Shown: positions 1-6,383 of the stretch, one piece after another
Position numbering within the stretch: the stretch's first letter is position 1
Layout of the letters: each line of letters starts with the position of its first letter
Translations under genes and position numbers: made by a program
Notes under the pieces: model-generated
What the model was told of the DNA's origin: nothing
Seen by the model: only the letters and a program-made list of their open reading frames with translations
The model's database searches: none
Assembly: GCA_028693775.1 (NCBI GenBank)
Contig: JAQUUS010000034.1
Location: 1 to 10,264 of the forward strand
Source of the DNA: Alphaproteobacteria bacterium
GTDB taxonomy: Bacteria > Pseudomonadota > Alphaproteobacteria > UBA9219
Direction: 5' to 3'
Length of the DNA: 10,264 bases

Positions 1-220
1 GGTCAAATCCGAAATCGAGCTTGGCCCGCAAACCCTGGAAGGAATCCTCGCAAAAATCGAGCTATACCGCGATAAAGACGGGGTTATCGGTGCGCGTCAA
101 GCCGAAGGAGGCGTCGCGCGCTACGTCTCCGACCGCGACGAAACGCTGGAAATGACCGGGGCGGTAGGCGACGAATTCGTCTTCGTGCGCTACCGGAAAA
201 CGAAAGCTCCCGGTCCCTGA
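1..220 (+). CDS. 3' end of an unrecognised protein (partial)
   Basis: An open frame enters from the left edge (codons in phase with base 2) and stops at TGA 218-220, leaving about 72 C-terminal residues. The segment is rich in charged residues and glycine, with no cysteine, no membrane segment and a basic tail ending KAPGP. I do not recognise a family. Alternating hydrophobic and charged stretches such as EFVFVRYRK suggest beta strands, which is only an impression. It lies on the same strand as fhs, 98 bases upstream, so the two could be co-transcribed. No clear terminator separates them. Codon choice (GGC, GCG, ATC, CTG) matches fhs, which supports a real gene over chance. Confidence 0.6.
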   Translation, partial: VKSEIELGPQTLEGILAKIELYRDKDGVIGARQAEGGVARYVSDRDETLEMTGAVGDEFVFVRYRKTKAPGP

Positions 221-226
221 AGGGGT

Positions 227-252
227 TTAGAAAGATACCTTTGAATTTCTAA
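227..252. repeat. 7-bp inverted repeat between the partial gene and fhs
   Basis: TTAGAAA (227-233) and TTTCTAA (246-252) are perfect inverted copies around a 12-base loop, just after the upstream stop codon. A short CCCC-AA-GGGGG element follows at 263-273. The stem is AT-rich and has no U-tract, so it is not a convincing terminator. It may be a weak leader structure or operator for fhs, or chance. No good sigma70 promoter was found between 221 and 318. Confidence 0.25.
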
Positions 253-318
253 GGCTTGTCGGCCCCAAGGGGGTGTATTACCATGCGCCCTCCACGATAA
301 CGCAGGGAGGCGTCCAAA

Positions 319-2037
319 ATGTCCACAAAAACCGGCAACCCCAAAGTCTCACAGCACGACGCGCCCAAAACCGACATCGAAATATCGCAAGCCGCGGCGC
401 TAAAGCCCGTTATCGACATCGTGCGCGAACGGCTTGGAATTCCAGCCGAAAGCCTGTCTCCCTACGGAACCACAAAAGCGAAGCTGTCGCTGGACTATAT
501 CGCGTCCCTCAAAGACCGCCCCGACGCCAGGCTCATCCTTGTCACAGCCATCACGCCGACCCCCGCAGGCGAAGGCAAAACAACGACAAGCGTCGGCCTC
601 AACGACGCGCTGAATCACATCGGCAAAAAAGCGCTTTTGTGCCTGCGCGAACCGAGCCTCGGCCCATGCTTCGGGCAAAAGGGCGGAGCGACCGGCGGCG
701 GCTATGCGCAAGTTGCGCCGATGGAAGACATCAACCTGCACTTCACTGGCGATTTCCACGCCGTCGGCACAGCCAACAATCTCCTTGCGGCCATGATCGA
801 CAACCATATCTACTGGGGCAACCAGCAGGGCATCGACGTCCGGCGCATTTCGTGGCACCGCTCGGTCGACATGAACGACCGCGCGCTGAGGCAAATTGTC
901 CAGTCGCTTGGCGGCGCAGGCAACGGCTACCCGCGCGAAGACGGTTTCGACATCACAGTCGCCTCCGAGGTCATGGCGATCTTCTGCCTCGCGACGGATC
1001 TCGACGATCTGCAACGCAGGCTCGGCCAGATCATCGTGGGCCAGACGCGCGACAAACGCTACGTCACAGCCAAGGACCTGATGGCGGTCGGCGCCATGAC
1101 GGCGCTTCTCAAAGACGCCGTCCAGCCCAACCTCGTGCAGACGCTCGAAAACAACCCCGCCTTCGTCCACGGCGGCCCGTTCGCCAACATCGCGCACGGC
1201 TGCAACTCGGTCATCTCGACCAAAGCGGCCCTCAAGCTCGCCGACTACGTCGTCACCGAAGCCGGCTTCGGTGCCGATCTCGGAGCCGAGAAGTTTTTCG
1301 ACATCAAGTGCCGCAAAGCAGGCCTCAAGCCCGATTGCACGGTCATCGTCGCAACGATCCGCGCGCTGAAGATGCACGGCGGCCTCTCCAAAGAAGAGCT
1401 GAAAACCGAAAACCTCCAGGCCCTCGAAAAAGGCTTCGCCAACCTCAAGCGCCATATCTCGAACGTGAAAAAGTTCGGCGTCCCCGTTGTCGTGTCCGTC
1501 AACAGGTTCAGCTCCGACACAAAAGCCGAAATGGATCTTCTGACCAACCTCGTCGAAAAATGCGGCGTCCCGTGCGTGCTCGCGGATCATTGGGCATCGG
1601 GCGGCGCAGGCGCGGTCGATCTGGCCAACGAAGTCGTCAAAACCATCGAAACGAAGCCTTCGGCCTTCAAGCCGCTCTATCCCGACGAAATGCCGCTGAC
1701 CGAAAAAATCCGCACCGTCGCGCGCGAAATCTACGGAGCCGCCGACATCTCGGTAGATGCCGCCGCCGAGAAAAAACTCAAGGATCTTGAAGCCGACGGC
1801 TTCGGCAACTTGCCTGTCTGCATCGCGAAAACGCAATACAGCTTCACGACCGATCCCGCAGTCAAAGGCGCTCCGGAAGGGCACATCATCCCGGTCCGCA
1901 ACGTGCGTCTGTCGGCAGGAGCCGAGTTCGTCGTGGCGCTGTGCGGCGACATCATGACAATGCCGGGCCTTCCGCGCGTTCCTGCGGCGCACGGAATCTA
2001 CGTAACCTCCGACGGCAAAATCAAGGGATTGTTCTAA
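319..2037 (+). CDS. fhs: Formate-tetrahydrofolate ligase
   Basis: This enzyme makes 10-formyltetrahydrofolate from formate, tetrahydrofolate and ATP in the cytoplasm, feeding purine and formyl-Met synthesis and one-carbon metabolism. The protein is 572 aa, close to the family's usual 550-560, with a modest N-terminal extension. The P-loop TPAGEGKT lies at residues 81-88. The glycine-rich family signature GQKGGATGGGY lies at about 119-129, and the second signature VATIRALKMHGG at 344-355. The start is supported by GGGAGG at 305-310, eight bases upstream of ATG. The coding sequence is intact. It converges on mlaF, and the two stop codons overlap by four bases (CTAA, 2034-2037). No folate genes such as folD are adjacent, so it appears to stand alone or with the upstream partial gene. 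Confidence 0.97.
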   Translation: MSTKTGNPKVSQHDAPKTDIEISQAAALKPVIDIVRERLGIPAESLSPYGTTKAKLSLDYIASLKDRPDARLILVTAITPTPAGEGKTTTSVGLNDALNHIGKKALLCLREPSLGPCFGQKGGATGGGYAQVAPMEDINLHFTGDFHAVGTANNLLAAMIDNHIYWGNQQGIDVRRISWHRSVDMNDRALRQIVQSLGGAGNGYPREDGFDITVASEVMAIFCLATDLDDLQRRLGQIIVGQTRDKRYVTAKDLMAVGAMTALLKDAVQPNLVQTLENNPAFVHGGPFANIAHGCNSVISTKAALKLADYVVTEAGFGADLGAEKFFDIKCRKAGLKPDCTVIVATIRALKMHGGLSKEELKTENLQALEKGFANLKRHISNVKKFGVPVVVSVNRFSSDTKAEMDLLTNLVEKCGVPCVLADHWASGGAGAVDLANEVVKTIETKPSAFKPLYPDEMPLTEKIRTVAREIYGAADISVDAAAEKKLKDLEADGFGNLPVCIAKTQYSFTTDPAVKGAPEGHIIPVRNVRLSAGAEFVVALCGDIMTMPGLPRVPAAHGIYVTSDGKIKGLF

Positions 2038-2810
2038 AGCTTCCTGACCTGCATCTTGATGGGGCCTTCTGCGCGGCCATTGATGAACTGATCGACGTAG
2101 GGATTGCCCGAACGGTCGATGTTCTCCTTGCTGCCCTGCCAGATGATGCGGCCTTCGTAGAGCATGGCGATGCGGTCCGCGATCTTGCGCGCGCTGGCCA
2201 TGTCATGAGTGATCGAAATGGCGGTAGCGCCGACCTCGCGCACGCACTTGACGATCAGTTCGTTGATAACGTCGGCCATAATGGGATCGAGGCCTGTGGT
2301 CGGTTCGTCGAAGAAAATGATTTCGGGTTTAGCGGCAATCGCGCGCGCAAGAGCGACGCGTTTTTGCATGCCGCCCGAAAGCTCTGCGGGATAAATGTCG
2401 CCGACATCCGGCGAAAGCCCGACGGAGGCGAGTGTCTCGATGGCGCGAGCCTTGGCTTCCTTGCGGGAGATGCCGGGCTGCTGAGCGAGCTTGAAAGCAA
2501 CGTTATGCCAGACGGGCAGGGAGTCGAAGAGCGCGGAGCCCTGAAAGAGCATGCCGAACTTGGCCTGATGCGCGTCGAGGGCGCTGCCGCTGAGATTGGT
2601 TGCGTCTTTGCCGTCGATTTTAACGGAACCCTTGTCCGATCCGAGAAGCCCGAGAATGCACTTGAGCATAACCGACTTGCCGGTACCCGAGCCGCCGATA
2701 ATGACGACGGATTCGCGTTGCCCGACGGAAAGATCGATGCCGCGCAAGACATGCTTGTCCCCGAAGGACTTGGCCAGCCCGTTAAGTTCGATTTTCGGCG
2801 CGTCAGTCAT
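2034..2810 (-). CDS. mlaF: Mla-type phospholipid ABC transporter, ATP-binding subunit
   Basis: This is the cytoplasmic ATPase of an Mla/Ttg2-type ABC system, which moves phospholipids between inner and outer membrane to maintain lipid asymmetry. It has 258 aa and all nucleotide-binding motifs: Walker A GGSGTGKS (39-46), Q-loop Gln90, signature LSGGMQKR (144-151), Walker B IIFFDEPTTGLDP (164-176, catalytic Glu169) and switch His202. The sequence around LFQGSALFDSLPVWHNVAF (about 88-106) is typical of MlaF. It starts six bases after the mlaE stop, with GGGAAA spanning that junction as a weak ribosome site, so the two are co-transcribed and probably translationally coupled. Its TAG stop overlaps the fhs stop on the other strand. 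The MCE subunit gene mlaD, often next to mlaEF, is absent here. A related MCE-family importer of other lipids or sterols is possible. Confidence 0.88.
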   Translation of the reverse strand: MTDAPKIELNGLAKSFGDKHVLRGIDLSVGQRESVVIIGGSGTGKSVMLKCILGLLGSDKGSVKIDGKDATNLSGSALDAHQAKFGMLFQGSALFDSLPVWHNVAFKLAQQPGISRKEAKARAIETLASVGLSPDVGDIYPAELSGGMQKRVALARAIAAKPEIIFFDEPTTGLDPIMADVINELIVKCVREVGATAISITHDMASARKIADRIAMLYEGRIIWQGSKENIDRSGNPYVDQFINGRAEGPIKMQVRKL

Positions 2811-2816
2811 GTGCGA

Positions 2817-3593
2817 TTATTTCCCGGCAAAAAACAGTCCCGTCAGCAGGTAGTTGACGACAAGGATAAGAATGGAGGCCGAAACGACGGCATTGGTAGT
2901 GGCCTTGCCCACGCCCTGAGCGCCGCCCCTTGAGTTGAAGCCGTGATAGCAGCCCATGAGCGTGATGATGAAGCCGAAAGCTGCAGCCTTCCAGAGGCCG
3001 GAGGTCACATCGCTGCTTTCGAGGAATTCCCAGGTCTGGGAGATATAATTGGCGGCGTTGAACTGAAGCTCATAAACGCAAACGAAAAAGCCTCCAAAAA
3101 CGCCGATAACGTCGCTCACAAGGACGAGGATGGGCAGCATAAGAGTGCCCGCGATGAGTCGGGGCGCGATAAGGTATTTGAAAGGATTGGTAGAAAGGGT
3201 GGTCAAAGCGTCGATCTGCTCGGTGACGCGCATGGTGCCGAGCTCTGCGGCAATGGCGGCGCCGATTCGCCCGGCGACCATAAGACCGGCCATAACGGGG
3301 CCCAGTTCGCGCGTAATGGAGAGGACTACAACGGTAGGAATGGCGCTTTCTGCATCGAATCGGGAGAAGCCCGTATGGCTTTGAAGGGCAAGGACCATGC
3401 CTGTGAAGAGCGCAGTCAACCCAACGACAGGAAGGGAATAATCCCCTATATCAATAAATTGCTTGGCGGTCTGACGGAGATAAAAGGGCGGAATGACGCA
3501 GTGTTTAACGCTGCGAATCGAGAAGCGTGCGAGAACGCCCACAACGGTCAGGAAGTCGAGGAAAGATCGTCCAATGATGGCAAGGGGATTCAT
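2817..3593 (-). CDS. mlaE: Mla-type phospholipid ABC transporter, permease subunit
   Basis: This is the inner-membrane permease of the MlaE/YrbE family, partner of the MlaF ATPase. It is 258 aa, close to the family's usual 260. After an amphipathic N-terminal stretch come hydrophobic segments at roughly 53-72, 86-115, 141-175, 204-220 and 236-256. The conserved family core is present: RELGPVMAGLMVAGRIGAA (95-113), followed by GTMRVTEQIDAL (119-130), the coupling region facing the ATPase. The start at 3591-3593 has only a weak upstream AAAGG at about 12 bases. It is the first gene of the mlaE-mlaF pair and is transcribed divergently from the OmpA-domain gene. The intact length argues for a functional product. 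Its exact lipid substrate cannot be told from sequence. Confidence 0.88.
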   Translation of the reverse strand: MNPLAIIGRSFLDFLTVVGVLARFSIRSVKHCVIPPFYLRQTAKQFIDIGDYSLPVVGLTALFTGMVLALQSHTGFSRFDAESAIPTVVVLSITRELGPVMAGLMVAGRIGAAIAAELGTMRVTEQIDALTTLSTNPFKYLIAPRLIAGTLMLPILVLVSDVIGVFGGFFVCVYELQFNAANYISQTWEFLESSDVTSGLWKAAAFGFIITLMGCYHGFNSRGGAQGVGKATTNAVVSASILILVVNYLLTGLFFAGK

Positions 3594-3629
3594 GCGAATG
3601 TGTTGCCTTTATGTCGCTAGGTGAATGAA

Positions 3630-3658
3630 ACCCTATCCAAGGGTCTTGTGTAAGTCAA
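3630..3658 (-). promoter_or_regulatory. Candidate promoter of mlaE-mlaF
   Basis: On the minus strand, TTGACT (3653-3658) is separated by 17 bases from TAGGGT (3630-3635). The -35 matches consensus at 5 of 6 positions and the -10 at only 3 of 6. Transcription would start near 3623, about 30 bases before the mlaE ATG. A 5-bp inverted repeat (ACCCT 3630-3634, AGGGT 3640-3644) overlaps the -10 and could be a repressor site or chance. Confidence 0.35.
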
Positions 3659-3662
3659 AGAA

Positions 3663-3680
3663 ATTGATAAGGGATTGATA
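3663..3680 (+). repeat. Tandem ATTGATA repeats at the -35 region
   Basis: ATTGATA occurs at 3663-3669 and again at 3674-3680. The copies are 11 bases apart, about one helical turn. The second copy contains the -35 element of the ompA-like promoter, so a dimeric or tandem-binding regulator could act here. The repeat is short enough to be chance. Confidence 0.35.
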
Positions 3681-3703
3681 GGCCATGACGATGTGGCTAT
3701 AAT
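3675..3703 (+). promoter_or_regulatory. Sigma70 promoter of the OmpA-domain gene
   Basis: TTGATA (3675-3680), a 17-base spacer, and a perfect TATAAT (3698-3703) make a near-consensus housekeeping promoter with one mismatch in the -35. Transcription should start near 3710, giving a leader of about 55 bases to the chosen start at 3766. Such a strong promoter fits an abundant envelope protein. Confidence 0.78.
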
Positions 3704-3765
3704 TCGCGCCGTTGTGGATAACTCTTATGATCCCTCCCTTCAACAAATAGATGAGAGAAACTCAG

Positions 3766-4299
3766 ATGACTCTATCAGCTAAAACCATAGCCCTGTCAGC
3801 CGTGATCGCTCTGGGCTCTATGATGTCCACCTCGGCCCATGCGTCGATCCTCCTGACGAACGGCGGAGCCCCCGTAATGACCAAGGACGGCGCGCCCGTC
3901 TATGTGAAGGACGCGGGATGCCCCGAGCTGTCGATGGCGGCAGTGGCCGAGAAGGCGCATGAAGCTGTCTATTTCGATTTCAACAAGAGCACGCTGTCGC
4001 GGCACGCCCGCAAGACGCTGTCCCGCATGGCCTCGAAGCTGAACGGTCAAGGATCGACGGTCGCGGTTGTCGGCTTTGCCGACCGCATGGGCAACGCAGC
4101 CTATAACGAACGCCTGGCCCTCAAGCGCGCCAAGGCCGTCCGTGACTACCTGGTCGCCAAGGGCGTGAAGGCGAAGAAGATCGAAGTTCGCTCGCTGGGC
4201 AAGTCTGCGCCCAAGACGGATTGCGCGGAGGCTATGGTTCGCAAGGAGCTGATTGCATGCCTTCGCGAAGACCGCCGCGTCGAAATCGAAGTCAGGTAA
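3766..4299 (+). CDS. Exported OmpA-domain peptidoglycan-binding protein
   Basis: This is a periplasmic protein that probably ties the envelope to peptidoglycan. I chose ATG 3766 (177 aa) over the in-frame ATG 3751 because GAGAG at 3753-3757 lies eight bases upstream and the signal peptide then has normal form, ending SAHA at residue 26. A short segment with two 8-residue repeats, GAPVMTKD (34-41) and GAPVYVKD (42-49), leads into the OmpA C-terminal domain (about 66-177). That domain carries YFDFNKSTL (69-77) and the diaminopimelate-contact pair Asp106 and Arg121. Cys153 and Cys165 match the spacing of the E. coli OmpA C-terminal disulfide, and the end DRRVEIEV matches OmpA. There is no beta-barrel and no lipobox, so it is not classical OmpA or Pal. 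Outer-membrane association is uncertain. Confidence 0.88.
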   Translation: MTLSAKTIALSAVIALGSMMSTSAHASILLTNGGAPVMTKDGAPVYVKDAGCPELSMAAVAEKAHEAVYFDFNKSTLSRHARKTLSRMASKLNGQGSTVAVVGFADRMGNAAYNERLALKRAKAVRDYLVAKGVKAKKIEVRSLGKSAPKTDCAEAMVRKELIACLREDRRVEIEVR

Positions 4300-4319
4300 T
4301 CGTTTAACAAGGCAGGGAT

Positions 4320-4365
4320 CAAAACAGGGCGGAGATCGGTTAAACGGTCTCCGGCCCTTGTTTTG
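4320..4365 (+). terminator. Strong hairpin terminator after the OmpA-domain gene
   Basis: The arms 4320-4335 and 4348-4365 pair over 16 positions with two single-base bulges (4353 and 4358), closing with AAAA against TTTT. Three inner pairs can extend the stem. The GC core is GGGC/GCCC plus GGAGA/TCTCC. The tail is T-rich but interrupted (CGTTTGGATTTTG). It lies 20 bases after the stop and separates the strongly promoted gene from yajC. The loop contains GTTAAACG (4339-4346), the exact complement of CGTTTAAC at 4301-4308. Confidence 0.72.
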
Positions 4366-4375
4366 CGTTTGGATT

Positions 4376-4404
4376 TTGCATACCCTGCATATTCGACTTA
4401 TTTA
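4376..4404 (+). promoter_or_regulatory. Candidate promoter of yajC-secD
   Basis: TTGCAT (4376-4381), a 17-base spacer, and TATTTA (4399-4404) form a moderate sigma70-like promoter between the hairpin and yajC. Transcription would start near 4411, leaving a very short leader of about 17 bases. Alternatively, yajC-secD relies on read-through of the hairpin. Confidence 0.38.
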
Positions 4405-4427
4405 GCCATCTATAGAAGAGGCAAGCC

Positions 4428-4805
4428 ATGTTCGACCTTTCCAGCCTGATCGTATCTGCGGCCTATGCGCAGGAAGCCGCGCTCCAGGCGGCGGATGTTC
4501 CTCCGTCGTCCGGCCTTATGGGTTTTTTGCCCTTCATATTGATCTTCGCCGTATTCTGGTTGCTGGTGATCCGCCCGCAGCAAAAGAAGCTTGCCGAACA
4601 GGAAAAAATGATAAAGGCTCTGAAAAAGGGCGACCGTGTGGTTACCTCCGGAGGGATGCACGGCAAGATCGTGAAGGTTGACGAGAGCGGCCCCACAGTT
4701 GTCGAGATTGCCGAAGGCGTGAACGTGACGATCGATACCGAAAACATATTGGCGTTGGAGACGAAGCCGGAAGCGGCGCCCGTCGAAAAAGATAAAAAGG
4801 CATAA
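4428..4805 (+). CDS. yajC: Sec translocon accessory protein YajC
   Basis: YajC is a small inner-membrane protein that associates with SecD and SecF at the SecYEG translocon. The protein is 125 aa, near the family's usual 100-125. After an N-terminal stretch containing AAYAQ, common in alphaproteobacterial YajC, there is one transmembrane segment (about 31-48). RPQQKK (49-54) and the cytoplasmic domain with KGDRVVTSGGMHGKI (67-81) follow. The tail is lysine- and glutamate-rich. AAGAGG at 4416-4421 lies six bases before ATG and supports the start. secD begins three bases after the stop, so the two are one transcript and probably translationally coupled. Confidence 0.95.
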   Translation: MFDLSSLIVSAAYAQEAALQAADVPPSSGLMGFLPFILIFAVFWLLVIRPQQKKLAEQEKMIKALKKGDRVVTSGGMHGKIVKVDESGPTVVEIAEGVNVTIDTENILALETKPEAAPVEKDKKA

Positions 4806-4808
4806 AGC

Positions 4809-6374
4809 ATGATCTACCTGGAGCGTTGGAAAGTCATATTGATCTCCGTTGTCTGCGCGATAGGCATTTTGTATTCCGCGCCGAATTTCTTCGGCAAGGA
4901 GCGAGTCGAATGGCTTCAGGCGCACACGCCGTCGTTTTTCCCGAACCAGACGGTGAACCTCGGCCTCGATCTGCGCGGCGGTTCGCATCTTCTGCTCGAA
5001 GTCGCGACCGATAGCGTGATCGACGAGCACATGCAGGCGGTCGTCGATCAGGTCCGCACCTCGCTCCGCGCCGAGAAACCGAAGATCGGCTATACGAATC
5101 TCGGTTTGTCCGGGGGCGCCGTGCGTTTCAAGCTGATCGACCCTGCACAGCAAGACCGTGCGAGGGAAGCCCTGCGTCACATGAACGCCGAGTTCGACAT
5201 CTCCTCCAAAGACGGCGAATTTTCCCTGAGCATGTCCGAATCCAAGATTTTGGAGCGCAAGCGGTCGGCGATGGACCAGTCCATCGAAATTGTCCGCCGC
5301 CGTATCGACGAAACCGGCACGCGTGAGCCGTCCATTCAAAGGCAGGGCGACAACCGCATCCTTGTTCAGTTGCCGGGCCTCGACGATCCCGAGCGCATCA
5401 AAAACCTGCTGGGCCAAACGGCCAAGCTGACCTTCCGCCTTGTAGACGAAACGGCGGATCCGTCGAGCGCGCACGCCCCTCCGGGCGAAGAAATTCTTCC
5501 GTCCACGGAAGACGGCCGCAACTATGTGGTCCAGAAGCGGATCATGGTCTCGGGCGAAACTCTGGTCGACTCCCAGCCGTCGTTTCAGGAAGGAATGCCG
5601 GTCGTGAGCTTCAAGTTCGATTCCATCGGTGCGCGGCGCTTCGGCGAAGCGACCCGCAAGCACGTCGGCAAGCTGTTCGCCATCGTGCTCGACAACAAAG
5701 TCATTAGCGCGCCGGTGATCCGTGAGCCCATCGTGGGCGGCGCCGGGGTTATCTCCGGCCACTTCACAACCCAGTCGGCGCAGGATCTGGCGCTGCTGCT
5801 GCGGGCGGGTGCATTGCCTGCCTCCATCAAGGTTCTCGAAGAACGCACGGTCGGTCCGGGCCTCGGAACGGATTCGATCAACGCAGGCGCCACAGCCAGC
5901 CTGATCGGCCTCGGGCTTGTGGTGGTATACTTCGTGTTCGCCTACGGCCTGTTCGGGATCTTCGCCGACATCGCGTTGATCTTCAACATCGCGCTGATCT
6001 TCGCCATACTCTCGATATTGCAGGCGACCCTGACTCTGCCCGGCATTGCGGGCATCGTGCTGACCATCGGCACGGCGCTGGATGCGAACGTGCTGGTATA
6101 TGAGCGTATCCGCGAAGAGATGAGGCTTGGCCGTTCCGTGATCGGTTCCATCGACGCGGGCTACAGCCACGCGCTTTCGGCGATTGTGGACGCCAACATG
6201 ACAACGCTGATTGCGGCGATCCTGATGTTCATGTTCGGTTCGGGCCCGGTAAAAGGCTTTGCCGTGACGCTGACCATAGGCATCGTCACGTCGATCTTCT
6301 CGGCGCTTATGATCACAAGGCTGATCATCTCGCTCTGGGTCAACGCACGGCGTCCCAAAGCAATCCCGCTCTAA
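4809..6374 (+). CDS. secD: Protein translocase subunit SecD
   Basis: SecD is an inner-membrane RND-related protein. With SecF it uses the proton gradient to pull exported proteins through SecYEG on the periplasmic side. The protein is 521 aa, shorter than E. coli SecD (about 615) but normal for alphaproteobacteria. Transmembrane segment 1 spans about 9-25. LGLDLRGGSHLLLEV (51-65) opens the periplasmic P1 region (to about 350). The C-terminal membrane domain (about 360-515) holds the hallmark ALDANVLVYERIREE with Asp425, equivalent to the aspartate of the proton pathway. AAAAGG inside the end of yajC (4795-4800) serves as ribosome site eight bases before ATG. Unusually, secF does not follow: it lies on the opposite strand about 1.2 kb away. 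The gene ends only nine bases from the convergent HAD gene, with no terminator visible in the gap. Confidence 0.97.
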   Translation: MIYLERWKVILISVVCAIGILYSAPNFFGKERVEWLQAHTPSFFPNQTVNLGLDLRGGSHLLLEVATDSVIDEHMQAVVDQVRTSLRAEKPKIGYTNLGLSGGAVRFKLIDPAQQDRAREALRHMNAEFDISSKDGEFSLSMSESKILERKRSAMDQSIEIVRRRIDETGTREPSIQRQGDNRILVQLPGLDDPERIKNLLGQTAKLTFRLVDETADPSSAHAPPGEEILPSTEDGRNYVVQKRIMVSGETLVDSQPSFQEGMPVVSFKFDSIGARRFGEATRKHVGKLFAIVLDNKVISAPVIREPIVGGAGVISGHFTTQSAQDLALLLRAGALPASIKVLEERTVGPGLGTDSINAGATASLIGLGLVVVYFVFAYGLFGIFADIALIFNIALIFAILSILQATLTLPGIAGIVLTIGTALDANVLVYERIREEMRLGRSVIGSIDAGYSHALSAIVDANMTTLIAAILMFMFGSGPVKGFAVTLTIGIVTSIFSALMITRLIISLWVNARRPKAIPL

Positions 6375-6383
6375 GGGTGGGGC

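Noticed and set aside
221..318. Tetrahydrofolate or other riboswitch in the fhs leader
   Set aside because: Only a 7-bp AT-rich inverted repeat and a CCCC-GGGGG element are visible. I could not match a known folate riboswitch, and the region may simply be an intergenic gap.
400..1992. Long open frame on the minus strand across fhs (about 530 codons)
   Set aside because: It lies wholly opposite a clear fhs gene. GC-rich codon use creates such shadow frames, and its arginine- and aspartate-heavy translation matches no recognised family.
4410..6170. Long open frame on the minus strand across yajC-secD (586 codons)
   Set aside because: It is antisense to two unmistakable genes, and its composition is that of a mirrored coding sequence.
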